A DNA stretch of 64,000 bases from a virus. Numbering within the stretch: position 1 is the stretch's first letter; every line of letters begins with the position of its first letter. This document shows positions 50,673 to 60,500 of this stretch, piece by piece. The notes beneath the pieces were generated by a model, which saw nothing but the letters and a program-made list of their open reading frames with translations, did no database searches and was not told the DNA's origin. The stretch spans positions 27,445 to 91,444 of IMG/VR virus record IMGVR_UViG_3300034284_001002; one strand, given 5' to 3'. A program made the position numbers and the translations under genes.

Positions 50673-51482
50673 ATGGGACGTCCTCTTAAAATTAAAAAAA
50701 TTACCGAAGCTAGTTATAACTCTAGCACCGGTGCAAACCCTGGAGTTGATATTGGTTTCAATGCATTAACAAGTTTAACAGCACCGGTGTATCCAAGTAG
50801 TACTTGGACTGGCACAGAATATCTTGGTGTAGTTGGCGGTGTACAACCTACAACCGTTGCCAGCGCAGCTTATCCAATCGTCAAGTGCGAAGTAAACATT
50901 ACCAACAGCTACAGTGGTCAAACACCTGGATTGATTATTCGCCAAAAAGGTTCACGCAAGTTTATGGTTGCAACAACCACAGCAATTGATCCAGCTGATG
51001 CCGTGGTTGGTGTGGCCTTGCGTATTGCTGTAGTTGGTGACACTGAATGGGCTAGTATGGGTGCTCCAGCCGGCTACGGCATTGGTACTATTTTTACTCC
51101 TACAGTAGCCTCTGCAGGCAGCACCACCGGCACAGCGCAAGAAGTTGGCACATGTGTGTTGCAAAATGATGTAACTCCTACAGCCGGCAACATGAGCATC
51201 AGTTATTTCAGCAACGACTCAACTGAAACAACAGTCAGCAAGTTGACCAACAAGTTCTTGCAGAACTTTGCCGGCGGTTGTGCAGGCGGCGGAGCCAACA
51301 CCGGTGACGTTTGGAATCCAACTCTGGTTGTTGACAACGTAACATTGGTTGACAACTTCTTCAGTGACGAAGGCACAACGGCCAAGTCTGGTGCTGAAAT
51401 TGACACCTGGGGCACAAACGGTTCAGAGCAATTGGCAACAGGTGCATTGGATCTAGCAATTGTAGAGAACTACACAAGCTAA
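50673..51482 (+). CDS. Virion structural protein (269 aa)
   Basis: The product starts MGRPLKIKKITEASYN, which I recall as a common opening of cyanophage structural proteins. It is Gly/Thr/Val-rich and beta-type (VVGVALRIAVVGDTEWASMG, FLQNFAGGCAGGGANTGDVW). No enzyme motif. Being the first gene after the capsid module with a strong ribosome site and a terminator behind it, it is probably an abundant outer-virion or decoration protein. Exact role is unknown. Confidence 0.75.
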   Translation: MGRPLKIKKITEASYNSSTGANPGVDIGFNALTSLTAPVYPSSTWTGTEYLGVVGGVQPTTVASAAYPIVKCEVNITNSYSGQTPGLIIRQKGSRKFMVATTTAIDPADAVVGVALRIAVVGDTEWASMGAPAGYGIGTIFTPTVASAGSTTGTAQEVGTCVLQNDVTPTAGNMSISYFSNDSTETTVSKLTNKFLQNFAGGCAGGGANTGDVWNPTLVVDNVTLVDNFFSDEGTTAKSGAEIDTWGTNGSEQLATGALDLAIVENYTS

Positions 51483-51498
51483 TTTTGTTGTAACTCAC

Positions 51499-51526
51499 AA
51501 ATCCCCACTAAGTACTGTGGGGATTT
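51499..51526 (+). terminator. Terminator between 269-aa and 195-aa genes
   Basis: AAATCCCCAC-TAAGTACT-GTGGGGATTT: 10-bp stem, 8-nt loop, followed by TTTTT and at once the ATG of the next gene. Its 3' arm carries GTGGGGA, the only ribosome-site-like sequence before that ATG. Confidence 0.85.
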
Positions 51527-51529
51527 TTT

Positions 51530-52117
51530 ATGACTATAGCATTTGTGTTGGGCAACGGAGTCAGCAGGTCCGGCCTGCCGTTGGAACACATCAAAACATT
51601 GGGAAAAGTATATGGCTGTAACGCTCTTTATCGAGAGTTTACACCAGACGTTCTTGTGGCAACAGATCGCCCAATTGCCCAGCTGATACAAGAAACAGGC
51701 TATTCTGCACGACATCGATTCTACACAAGAAAACCCATTCCCGGGCTGGGTGCTGTGGCTGTTCCCAAAGAGTATTACGGATTCAGTTCTGGTCCAAATG
51801 CAGTGGGCATTGCGGCAAAAGATCAACACGGCAGGATCTACCTGATAGGATTCGACATGGGTCCCAATGTACACAACCAGTTTAACAACATGTATGCTGG
51901 CACAGAGTTTTACAAACCCAATGATTCACGTCCAACTTTTACCGGAAACTGGGTAAAACAACTGACAACTGTGGCCAAAGACCACCCTGATACCGAATTT
52001 ATTCGCATCTGCGGCAACACCACAGCACGATTACCAGAATTAGACCGGATTAAAAACTTAACTCACGAGGATTTGAGTACCTTTGTAATGCGGATAAATA
52101 ATCAAAAGGATCTCTAA
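51530..52117 (+). CDS. Hypothetical protein, nucleotide/sugar-binding Rossmann-like
   Basis: The product is 195 aa. It opens with MTIAFVLGNGVSRSGLPLEH, a strand-loop with GNGxS, then YGCNALYREFTPDVLVATDR, and ends with YLIGFDMGPN and helices. The GNG-S and CNA...TDR pattern recalls MAF_flag10/DUF115-like and sialyltransferase-like folds, which handle nucleotide sugars, but the similarity is weak. It begins directly after a terminator hairpin, so its expression may depend on read-through or on its own signals. Unknown role. Confidence 0.75.
   Translation: MTIAFVLGNGVSRSGLPLEHIKTLGKVYGCNALYREFTPDVLVATDRPIAQLIQETGYSARHRFYTRKPIPGLGAVAVPKEYYGFSSGPNAVGIAAKDQHGRIYLIGFDMGPNVHNQFNNMYAGTEFYKPNDSRPTFTGNWVKQLTTVAKDHPDTEFIRICGNTTARLPELDRIKNLTHEDLSTFVMRINNQKDL
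52094..52100 (+). promoter_or_regulatory. Late promoter box before fibre cluster
   Basis: ATAAATA lies 17 nt before the ATG at 52,118 with AAAGGATC as ribosome site. Confidence 0.55.
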
Positions 52118-52729
52118 ATGGCTACAGTAAAAAATACCAGCGGCAACTATACCATCACGGTAGCAGATGGTCTTGGACTGCTGACCATCAACGCTGACTT
52201 GGATGTGATTGGCAACATCACATACATTGATTCAAGTGAACTCAAAGTCACTGACCCATTCATTACGGTTGCAGCCAACAACAACGGTGCAATACAAAGT
52301 ATGGGCTTGGTGGCTCAAAAAACAACCACAACTTTTGCAGGCTTGCGATTTAACACAGTGTCGGGCGATTGGGAAATCAGTGACAGTGTTGACGCCAATG
52401 GCGCACCAATATCTGCATATGTAACAATTGCTTCCGGCACTGTGGGCGGAACACCGGGTGCACCTGTTAACTCTGTACAATTTAACAATGCTGGCGTGTT
52501 TGGTGGTAATAGCAAATTTACATTTGATTCTGTAAATACCAAAGTGGGCATAACAGGACAATTGGTCTTGGGCAACATAGCGTCAACGCCCACAGCAACA
52601 GCAAACAGTGCCGCACTGTACAACAACACCGAAGGCGCTGGCGGTACTGGTGTGTACGTCAGAAGCACAACTGTTGACGACGAATTAATTAGCAAACGCA
52701 AGGCTCTTGCATACAGTCTTGTACTTTAA
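52118..52729 (+). CDS. Tail-fibre-type structural protein
   Basis: The product is 203 aa. The N-terminus has TITVADGLGLLTINADLDVI, then GNITYIDSSELKVTDPFITV, and LRFNTVSGDWEISDS. The GN-(I/T)-T-YID...DPF-I motif also occurs near the start of the 1,649-aa fibre gene (GNTTAIDTNI...DPVILLAS), so the two share a module. The C-terminus carries VYVRSTTVDDELISK. A structural or fibre-attachment role is inferred from the neighbours. Confidence 0.78.
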   Translation: MATVKNTSGNYTITVADGLGLLTINADLDVIGNITYIDSSELKVTDPFITVAANNNGAIQSMGLVAQKTTTTFAGLRFNTVSGDWEISDSVDANGAPISAYVTIASGTVGGTPGAPVNSVQFNNAGVFGGNSKFTFDSVNTKVGITGQLVLGNIASTPTATANSAALYNNTEGAGGTGVYVRSTTVDDELISKRKALAYSLVL

Positions 52730-52738
52730 GGAATCAAA

Positions 52739-53071
52739 ATGGCAATTACCAATACACGATTAACAACAACCACACCAACCACAGTATTTGAAGCAGTTGG
52801 ACAACAGGCAATCACCACAATATATTTGTGCAACACAACAGGAACAGATGTTTCTGTCAATGTATTTGCAATCAACAGTGATGACAGTGTTGGAGCTGCT
52901 TTTGAAAATATGATTTACAATCAGATTTTACTCACTGCTGGCAGCGGCAACATAGGTGATACCTATGTTATATCAACAGAAAGACTTATACTAGACAACG
53001 GCGATCTCATTGATGTTGAAGCAAACATTGCTGATTGTGTCACTGTTACAGTGAGTTCGATCGCAGTGTAA
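52739..53071 (+). CDS. Small structural protein
   Basis: The product is 110 aa, beta-rich with MAITNTRLTTTTPTTVFEAV, QQAITTIYLCNTTGTDVSVN and a C-terminal VTVTVSSIAV. It is followed at 1 nt by the next gene. It could be a fibre or head-tail fitting of the kind found in this place in T4-like cyanophages; I recognise no family. Confidence 0.75.
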   Translation: MAITNTRLTTTTPTTVFEAVGQQAITTIYLCNTTGTDVSVNVFAINSDDSVGAAFENMIYNQILLTAGSGNIGDTYVISTERLILDNGDLIDVEANIADCVTVTVSSIAV

Positions 53072-53072
53072 C

Positions 53073-53471
53073 ATGGGAAATTGGGTCAAAAATCGACGAC
53101 TAGAATCTGGCAGTACATCAGTGGTCATGCCAACTGGCAGCTCGGCCACTCGCCCGGACGCACCTGTGTTTGGTCAATTTAGATTTAACACCGATATAGG
53201 ATTGATTGAATTCTACAACGGTGCTGTATGGTCTCCTCTGTCCGCTGGTGGATCCATTGCTTACACAGTTGATGATTTTATAGGCAACGGTGTTACCACA
53301 GTGTTCACCATGTCCGTACAGGAAGCAACAGCACAACAGATCATTGTGTTTATTGGCAGCGTGTATCAGATACCAGTGACAAATTACACAGTTAACGGTG
53401 GATTTGATATCACATTTACCAGTGCGCCGCCATTGGGTCTTCCAGTCAACGTGATTCATAGCACAACCTGA
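53073..53471 (+). CDS. Tail-fibre module protein
   Basis: The product is 132 aa and consists of two modules that also occur in larger fibres: RPDAPVFGQFRFNTDIGLIE, then FYNGAVWSPL, and the binding-like module DFIGNGVTTVFTMSV...QIIVFIGSVYQIPVTNY. The same pair recurs in the 439-aa and 1,649-aa genes. A short free-standing version suggests an adaptor or evolutionary fragment. Separated by 1 nt from the preceding gene. Confidence 0.78.
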   Translation: MGNWVKNRRLESGSTSVVMPTGSSATRPDAPVFGQFRFNTDIGLIEFYNGAVWSPLSAGGSIAYTVDDFIGNGVTTVFTMSVQEATAQQIIVFIGSVYQIPVTNYTVNGGFDITFTSAPPLGLPVNVIHSTT

Positions 53472-53483
53472 GTGTTGCATCAA

Positions 53484-53490
53484 CTAAATA
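53484..53490 (+). promoter_or_regulatory. Late promoter box before 833-aa fibre
   Basis: CTAAATA is followed by CCCTATAAGGGAAAAAATCA and the ATG at 53,511; AAGGG is the ribosome site. Confidence 0.6.
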
Positions 53491-53510
53491 CCCTATAAGG
53501 GAAAAAATCA

Positions 53511-56012
53511 ATGGCTATTAGCAAAATTGCAGGACAGATGTTGAAGAACACTCTCGAAAGAGATGGTTCTAATCTGGCAATTTCTGACACAGTAGCCGAC
53601 ACCCCGGTCGTCTTTGTTGACGTTGTAAATTCCAGAGTTGGTGTTAACAACGCAACTCCTGTTCAAGCACTTGATATTGTCGGCAATGCGATAGCCAACA
53701 ATCTTTTTTCGTCTAGTACTGTAAGCGCAGTTGGCAACATCACAGGCGGAAATGTCAACACCGCAGGTGTAATGAGTGCTACCGGCAACATCACTGCTAA
53801 TTTCTTCATTGGCAACGGCAGTCAACTAACCGGCATAGACGCCACAAGCATACAGAATGGCAATAGCAATGTAAAAGTATATGCCAATGCAAATGTGGCC
53901 ACAAGTGTGGGCGGCACGGCCAATGTGTTTGTGGTCACAGGCTCAGGTGCAGATGTCACAGGCACAGTGAGTGCCACAGGTAATATCACTGGTAACTTCT
54001 TCATTGGCAACGGTAGTCAATTAACCGGCATTGATGCCACATCAATTCAAAACGGCAACAGCAATGTAAAAGTCTACGCAAATTCTAATGTTGCTACAAG
54101 TGTAGCAGGCACTGCCAATGTGTTTGTAGTCACCAGCACTGGTGCAAACGTAGATGGCACGGTCAACGCCACTGGTAATCTTGTTGCCAATGGAGTAACG
54201 TTATCTGGCAACGCTATATCGGCAGCATCTGGAATATTGTCACTGGGCTCAAATGCCAATATCACAATCACAGGCGGCACTGCAAATTATGTATTAAGCA
54301 CCAACGGTTCCGGCAATTTGACATGGTCATCGGCAGCTGACATTGGCGTAGTGGGCAATCTTATCCCAATGGGTACCAACACATTGGGCAACCTTGTTAG
54401 TAATGCTGTTACTTTAACCACCACTACCACAGTGACTGATGGTATCACACAGCTAAACACAGTGCTGGGAAAATTGGTACCACCATCTCCTGCTAATTTT
54501 CCGGGCGGACAAACACTGTCACTTTCTGGTTTGGCCACATACAGAATGGCCAATATCACACAGGTAGATAACACACCTGCTGCCAACAAAGCAGTGGCCG
54601 CTGGTGCCACTGTTACCACGATTCTGCGTGTTGCTACCTATGCTACCAACACTATCAGCACTGTTGGCCCTGGAGATACCGGTACAATCACTGCGGTTCG
54701 CAATGGTGCCAATGTGGGCAATGTGACCTTGAACGCCGGTGCGAGCCCCACAGCCAATGGCACCTACGGCGGCAACCTGGTGATCACCAATAACTTTGAC
54801 TATCGCAACGCCAATGCAAACATTGCCGCAGGATTCTGGTATGTGTTCTCATCGTCTATGTCAGGAACCGCGGCACCAGCTGGTTGGAACGAAGTTTACA
54901 TAGCAGATTCTGCCACAGGCAATACCAACACACCTGTTTGGTACTATGACAATTCTAGTCCTGCTACTCCCAGTTTCAGTGCTGGCACAATGACTCCGCC
55001 AGGGTCACCAACTTTATTGTATAGCAGTACTATTCCGCACTATACCAATGCCACACAATTTGCAATTTCTGCCAATGTGGCCAATGTCAGTGGCAACACA
55101 TACCCAACATCAAACACCTTGGCGTCCGGTTCAGCCGCCGGAAGTTTTGCGGCACCTGCATCAGTTAACTACAGCGCCAGCAACATTGGCAGTAACGTTC
55201 TTGGATCGTTTGCAAGTGCATCATTCTCAACCACTGCAAACATAACCACAGGATTTGGCGGCAGTTCAACTGGTCCCAGCATCAGTGTCAACAACAGTTA
55301 CTCAACTGGCACGTTGACATTGACCTCAGCTCTGGGCAATATTGCATTGTATAAATCAGGCTCTGCCACTGCCATCGACGAAGGCAATGTTATTGTCACT
55401 GGGGTTGGCACAGGGTCAGGCAATGCTGTTCGTATCATCAATCCTGGCTCCGGAAACACTCCTGCGTACACAGGCAGCGAAGCAAACTTTAACAGTCAAA
55501 GTTCAACACTGGAAACATACGATGCCACTGTGGTAGGCTCAGGGTCACAAGGTGTACTCAAACATGATCAAACCAATTATTCAACAGGATACTTGCCTGC
55601 AGGTCCTAACCTAAGTGCTGGCCGCACAGGAACACAGTACTTTACAATCAAATTTATACGAACCAATGTGTCAAAATTTGACATTACCTATGCTGGCAAT
55701 GTGGCTGGTATATGGGTGGCATTGCCAGGATCAGTGATTGATTCCAGTTCTGGTGCCAATGGCTGGATTGCGATGACCACTGCCTATGCCGGCGCTGGTT
55801 ATCCTGGTGTTAATAGTCCAGGTAACGGGTCAGATGGTTGCGCCCTGGGTGGTGTAGTTGTTCCCAACGTAAACACAGCAAGTACAAACAAAACTTGTAC
55901 TTTTGGAACTGTTTCAAGTTCCAGCACAGCAACAAACGAAATCTATGTGAGAGTTGCTCTCACATCAGGTCAGTCAGTGACCGGCCTATCACTAAACGTA
56001 GCGAGTAACTAA
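53511..56012 (+). CDS. Tail fibre protein (833 aa)
   Basis: It begins MAISKIAGQMLKNTLERDGS and NLAISDTVADTPVVFVDVVN, the standard opening of T4-like marine phage fibres, followed by RVGVNNATPVQALDIVGNA. The region to residue 250 consists of 65-residue repeats (FFIGNGSQLTGIDATSIQNG, NVKVYANANVATSV, TANVFVVT). The rest is Gly/Ser/Thr/Asn-rich beta sequence with a C-terminal domain (TFTIKFIRTNVSKFDIT-like strands). It is likely a trimeric host-recognition fibre. It is joined to the next gene by TAATG. Confidence 0.85.
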   Translation: MAISKIAGQMLKNTLERDGSNLAISDTVADTPVVFVDVVNSRVGVNNATPVQALDIVGNAIANNLFSSSTVSAVGNITGGNVNTAGVMSATGNITANFFIGNGSQLTGIDATSIQNGNSNVKVYANANVATSVGGTANVFVVTGSGADVTGTVSATGNITGNFFIGNGSQLTGIDATSIQNGNSNVKVYANSNVATSVAGTANVFVVTSTGANVDGTVNATGNLVANGVTLSGNAISAASGILSLGSNANITITGGTANYVLSTNGSGNLTWSSAADIGVVGNLIPMGTNTLGNLVSNAVTLTTTTTVTDGITQLNTVLGKLVPPSPANFPGGQTLSLSGLATYRMANITQVDNTPAANKAVAAGATVTTILRVATYATNTISTVGPGDTGTITAVRNGANVGNVTLNAGASPTANGTYGGNLVITNNFDYRNANANIAAGFWYVFSSSMSGTAAPAGWNEVYIADSATGNTNTPVWYYDNSSPATPSFSAGTMTPPGSPTLLYSSTIPHYTNATQFAISANVANVSGNTYPTSNTLASGSAAGSFAAPASVNYSASNIGSNVLGSFASASFSTTANITTGFGGSSTGPSISVNNSYSTGTLTLTSALGNIALYKSGSATAIDEGNVIVTGVGTGSGNAVRIINPGSGNTPAYTGSEANFNSQSSTLETYDATVVGSGSQGVLKHDQTNYSTGYLPAGPNLSAGRTGTQYFTIKFIRTNVSKFDITYAGNVAGIWVALPGSVIDSSSGANGWIAMTTAYAGAGYPGVNSPGNGSDGCALGGVVVPNVNTASTNKTCTFGTVSSSSTATNEIYVRVALTSGQSVTGLSLNVASN
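53802..54190 (+). repeat. 195-bp tandem repeat in fibre gene
   Basis: Two units with a 195-bp period (65 codons) encode the FFIGNGSQLTG...GTV block. First unit begins near 53,802, the second near 53,997. Several long identical stretches remain, which suggests recent duplication or homogenisation. Confidence 0.85.
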
Positions 56013-57331
56013 TGGCAGTCTCAGTCGCACAATACATTGACCTACTGTTTAAGAAACTGCAAGGTGTTGCAAAAACTGCCAACGCCACAACTAAAAGTGC
56101 GTCAAACGAAAGCATAGCATCACCAGCGTTCATACGTGGCGACATTGTATGGATGCAGTCTGACCAAATTACTTCCTCTGCTGGTGCAATCACTGGCATT
56201 GCTAATGCTCGTATAAACGCAAATTCTGTGCAGTGCGACCCGGACACCACTGTGCCACCCATAGGTGGCATACGTCCCACATGGCTGAGCAATGTTGAAT
56301 ACTGGATTCCGCAAGAGTTTGGAGCCACTTGGTTGCCAAAGGTATATGTAGGACCTGCCGCAGCCGCTAACATTCAAGCCACCGGCACACAGATATTCTC
56401 CACTGGTATTGGCGGAGTTGGCGAATATTTCTTTGATACACAAGCCGGCGTACTCAACTTCATTGGCGAAACAATTCCCACTGTGTTGACTGCAGGAAAT
56501 GTGGTGTATATCTCAGGTTACGAATATGTTGGCGCTCTTGGAGTTACCAACAATCCTGGCAATGTAACAATTGGCAATTTGACTGTGGCCAATACCACAG
56601 TGTCCACAAACTTGGCCAATGGAAACATTACCCTAACTGCCACCGGCAACGGACTTGTGACCATATCTGGCACAGGCGGCATAACGATTCCATATGGTAA
56701 CACCACACAGCGTCCAGATCCAGCTGTGGAAGGAACAATACGCTACAACAACGCCTTGAATCAGACAGAAATATACACTGGATCAGACTGGGAAAGTATC
56801 GGCGGTGCAATAGCAAATATTACCAATCAAACTATCACACCAGATGGATCAACTGCAACATACACCCTGGACCAGGCCGCTACCGCAACTGGAATTTTGG
56901 TCACAATTAACGGTATAAATCAAACACCCAACGTTGATTACACAGTGGCAACTGATCAAATTACATTCACCGATGTTCCGTTGACAACTGATATCATACA
57001 GATTCGATTTATTGCCACAGTTAGCACAGTAACTGCTTTGACAAACTCTGCAGGAACTGCAGAAGTAAACACCACAGCTGGCGGCAACATTGATTTTGAT
57101 ATAAATTCTACAACTGTGGCACAAGTGACCAGCACCAGTATATTGAATATCAGTGCTGGTCACAGTCTACAACTGCCTGCATACACAGTAGCACAGGCCA
57201 ACGGACTAGGCAACGTTGCAACAGGACAGGTGATCTATGTTTCCAACGGTGCTGCTGGATCACCTTGTTTGGCAGTGTACACAGGCGGTGCCTGGAAACA
57301 AGTGACTATTGGCAGCACTATCACAACTTGA
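56012..57331 (+). CDS. Tail fibre/adhesin protein (439 aa)
   Basis: TAATG couples it to the preceding fibre. The N-terminal 140 residues are distinct: helix AQYIDLLFKKLQGVAKTANA, then FIRGDIVWMQSDQITSSAGA and PPIGGIRPTWLSNVEYWIPQ. Then come the shared modules: NTTQRPDPAVEGTIRYNNAL, TGSDWESIGG and the INGINQTPNVDYTVATDQ segment. Ends in VYTGGAWKQVTIGSTITT. Probably a fibre or whisker with an N-terminal fitting domain. A 200-nt leader with hairpins separates it from the next gene. Confidence 0.8.
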   Translation: MAVSVAQYIDLLFKKLQGVAKTANATTKSASNESIASPAFIRGDIVWMQSDQITSSAGAITGIANARINANSVQCDPDTTVPPIGGIRPTWLSNVEYWIPQEFGATWLPKVYVGPAAAANIQATGTQIFSTGIGGVGEYFFDTQAGVLNFIGETIPTVLTAGNVVYISGYEYVGALGVTNNPGNVTIGNLTVANTTVSTNLANGNITLTATGNGLVTISGTGGITIPYGNTTQRPDPAVEGTIRYNNALNQTEIYTGSDWESIGGAIANITNQTITPDGSTATYTLDQAATATGILVTINGINQTPNVDYTVATDQITFTDVPLTTDIIQIRFIATVSTVTALTNSAGTAEVNTTAGGNIDFDINSTTVAQVTSTSILNISAGHSLQLPAYTVAQANGLGNVATGQVIYVSNGAAGSPCLAVYTGGAWKQVTIGSTITT

Positions 57332-57463
57332 TCTGCACTAAAATGTTGCAATTCTGCTAAATGTTTTTACCAGTTTGGTAAATAAAAACACAACAAACTC
57401 CCCGGTAACAAATTTATTTCACACTGTTTATTAAACTGAGCAGTGTTTATCGCCACGACTTTG

Positions 57464-57480
57464 GTAAATAACATATAAAT
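57464..57480 (+). promoter_or_regulatory. Late-like boxes in the fibre leader
   Basis: GTAAATA (57,464-57,470) and TATAAAT (57,474-57,480) occur next to each other, upstream of the GCTAACA hairpin and the ATG at 57,535. Confidence 0.45.
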
Positions 57481-57487
57481 TTAGATT

Positions 57488-57511
57488 GCTAACACGGGTG
57501 TTAGCGATTTT
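57488..57511 (+). terminator. Hairpin with T-run before the 1,649-aa fibre gene
   Basis: GCTAACA-CGGG-TGTTAGC then GATTTTT, within the 203-nt leader (57,332-57,534). The leader also has TTTACCA/TGGTAAA and CACTG/CAGTG hairpins and late-like boxes (57,378-57,384, 57,464-57,470). It could terminate, or be a 5' leader element. Confidence 0.6.
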
Positions 57512-57534
57512 TGAAGTTAAAAACAAGGAATGTC

Positions 57535-60500
57535 ATGGCTGTTACCAGAATTAAGAATAATCAAATTACAGATGCAACCATTGTTGCCAGTTCGAAACTA
57601 GTTGATTATTCGATCAGTGCCGCAAAAATCGCAAACAATCTGACCTACGGGTCAAATCTTACTGTCACAGGAAACTTGACTGTTCAAGGCAATACCACTG
57701 CAATTGACACCAACATTACCACCATTGAAGATCCGGTTATTTTACTGGCTTCCACACAGACTGGTTCTCCAGCAGTGGACATTGGTTTCATTGGTCAACG
57801 TGGTACTGCCAACAACATTGCTTTTGTCTGGGACGAAAGCGCACAGTCCTTTATAACAGCATTTACCAGCACCCCTGAGACAGAAACTACAATTGTAGTG
57901 TCAGCATATGCCAATCTTACCACATTAAATGCCAATGTAACTGCTGGATTAACTGTTGCTGGTCAAAGTAACATTGCCAACTTGACAGTGGCAGCCAACT
58001 CTATTGTGAGTTTTGGTAATGTGGTGATCAGCAACGTTGCTGATCCGGTTGCCAACACCGATGCTGCCACCAAAGCGTATGTTTTAAGCACATTGGGCAA
58101 CTCATCTTTTGCCATCTCTGACGGCACAACTACAGAAGCAGTCAACGGTGGCGACACAATTGACTTTGACGGAACAACTGATCAAATCACTGTTGCAGTG
58201 GCATCAGTTACTGGCAACGTAAGTAGTGTCACCGTGGCATTGGCCAACAATGTTTCAGTGGTTGCCAACGTAACAGTTGGCAACATCTTAACAGTCACTG
58301 GAACAGTCAACAGCAACTTGGTTCCAACTACAACTGCAACTTATAACCTGGGTGCTGCTGGTGCATTGTGGAAAGATTTATATTTGTCTGGCAACAGTAT
58401 CTACATTGGTACACAGACTATCACGTCAAATGCAGAAGGCATTACACTTTCAAATACGGTTGTTGCTGGCAATGTTGCCACGTCAGGCACAGTAAGTGCC
58501 ACCGGAACAGGTACATTTGGCAATGTTGCTACAGGTGGTACTGTGAGTTCTACTGGCACAATCACAGGTGGTAATGTATTAACCAGCGGAGAAGTAAGTG
58601 CCACAGGTAACGGCACATTTGGTAATATCAGCACAGGCGGATCATTCAGTGTTACTGGCAATGTCACAGGCGGAAACTTGCTGACAGGTGGCCAAGTAAG
58701 TGCCACTGGCACAGGTACATTTGGCAACGTTGCTACTGGTGGTACTGTGAGTGCTACTGGTACTGCCACTGTAGGCAACTTGGCCACAGGTGGAACAATA
58801 AGTGCAACTGGCATGGCCACCCTGGGCAACGTTGAGACGGGTGGAACAATCAGCGGCGCTGGCAACATCACTGGTGGTAATATATTGACTGGCGGCATTT
58901 CAAGTGCAACAGGAAATGTGTTTGGTGGCAATGTGTTAACAGGTGGATTGATCAGTGCAACTGGCAACATCACTGGTGCTGGCCTAGGTACATTTGGCAA
59001 TGTCAATGTAAATGGGTTTGTTTCTGCTACCGGTAATGTCATTGGTGACTTTATAATTGCTAATGCTGGATTTGAAGCACCTTCGGTAACTATCACTTCT
59101 ACATCTGCCAACAGTGGCATTAGTTTGGTCACAAATGGAACAGGCAACATCAATGTCAACACCAGTTTCATCAACGGTGTTAAAGATCCAGTCCAGGCAC
59201 AGGATGCCGCAACCAAGAGTTATGTTGATGCAGTGGCACAGGGTCTTGACCTTAAAGCATCTGTACACGTAGGCACATATGCTACACTGCCTGCTTATGT
59301 ATACAACAACGGCACCAGCGGTGTTGGTGCAACACTGACAGGTAATGTTGCAGGCAACTTGACCATTGATGGTGAAATAGTTGCATCTGGTCAGCGAGTA
59401 CTGGTCAAGAACGAAACAGGCGCATTTGTTAACAATTCAACAGCATCGGCTGCATTCAATGGTATCTACGTTGTAACCACAGCAGGTGCTCCGGGTACAG
59501 CATACGTGTTGACACGTGCTGTGGACTTTGACATTCCAAATGAAATGTACGGTGCGTTCACATTTGTTGAAACTGGCAATGTACTGGCTGATACAGGTTG
59601 GGTATGTACCAACAACAGTGCAAGCCCAATCATAGTTGGCACAACAGAAATTATATGGGCACAGTTCTCAGGAGCAGGACAGTACACAGCAGGCAATGCG
59701 CTGTCATTGAGTGGCACACAGTTCAACGTCAACACTGATGGTTCTGCCAATGCCACAATTGGCATTAACGGCAGTAACCAGTTGATCATTCCAGCCAGTG
59801 CTGTGCTGACAACACCAAATATTGGTGCGGCAACTGGCACAAGTTTAACTGCCACAGGCAACGTAGACGCTGGTAATGTCCTAACCGGCGGCATTGTAAG
59901 TTCAACCGGAACAGGTACATTTGGTAATGTCAACACAGGTGGACTTGTAAGTGCCACTGGAAACTTAACTGCTGGCAACATCACATCCAATGGTAATTTT
60001 GACACAGTAAGCATCAGTGCTACTGGCAATATCAAAGGTGGCAATTTAGAAACAGGTGGCACTGTAAGTTCTACAGGAACTGCCACACTGGGTAATGTCA
60101 ACACAGGTGGATTGATCAGTGCCACAGGCAATATCACAGGTGGCAATATCTTAACCAGTGGTGCAGGTGGTGACATTTCTGGCACCGGCAATATCACCGG
60201 CGGCAACTTGATCACCGGCGGAATAATCAGTAGTACAGGCACTGCTACCTTGGGCAATGTTGCCACAGGTGGTACTGTAAGCACCGTAGGCAACATCACT
60301 GCAGGCGCTGGTAGTTTCTTCATTGGCAACGGTTCACAACTGACTGGTGTTAGTGCTGATTCTGCAATAGCGTTGATCAACGGTAACACCAATATCACAA
60401 CTGCCACAAACGGCAACGCCAATGTCACAATTGGTGGCACAAGTAATGTAGTGGTGTTTACCACAGGTGGCATAGACGTAACTGGCACTGTGAGTGCAAA

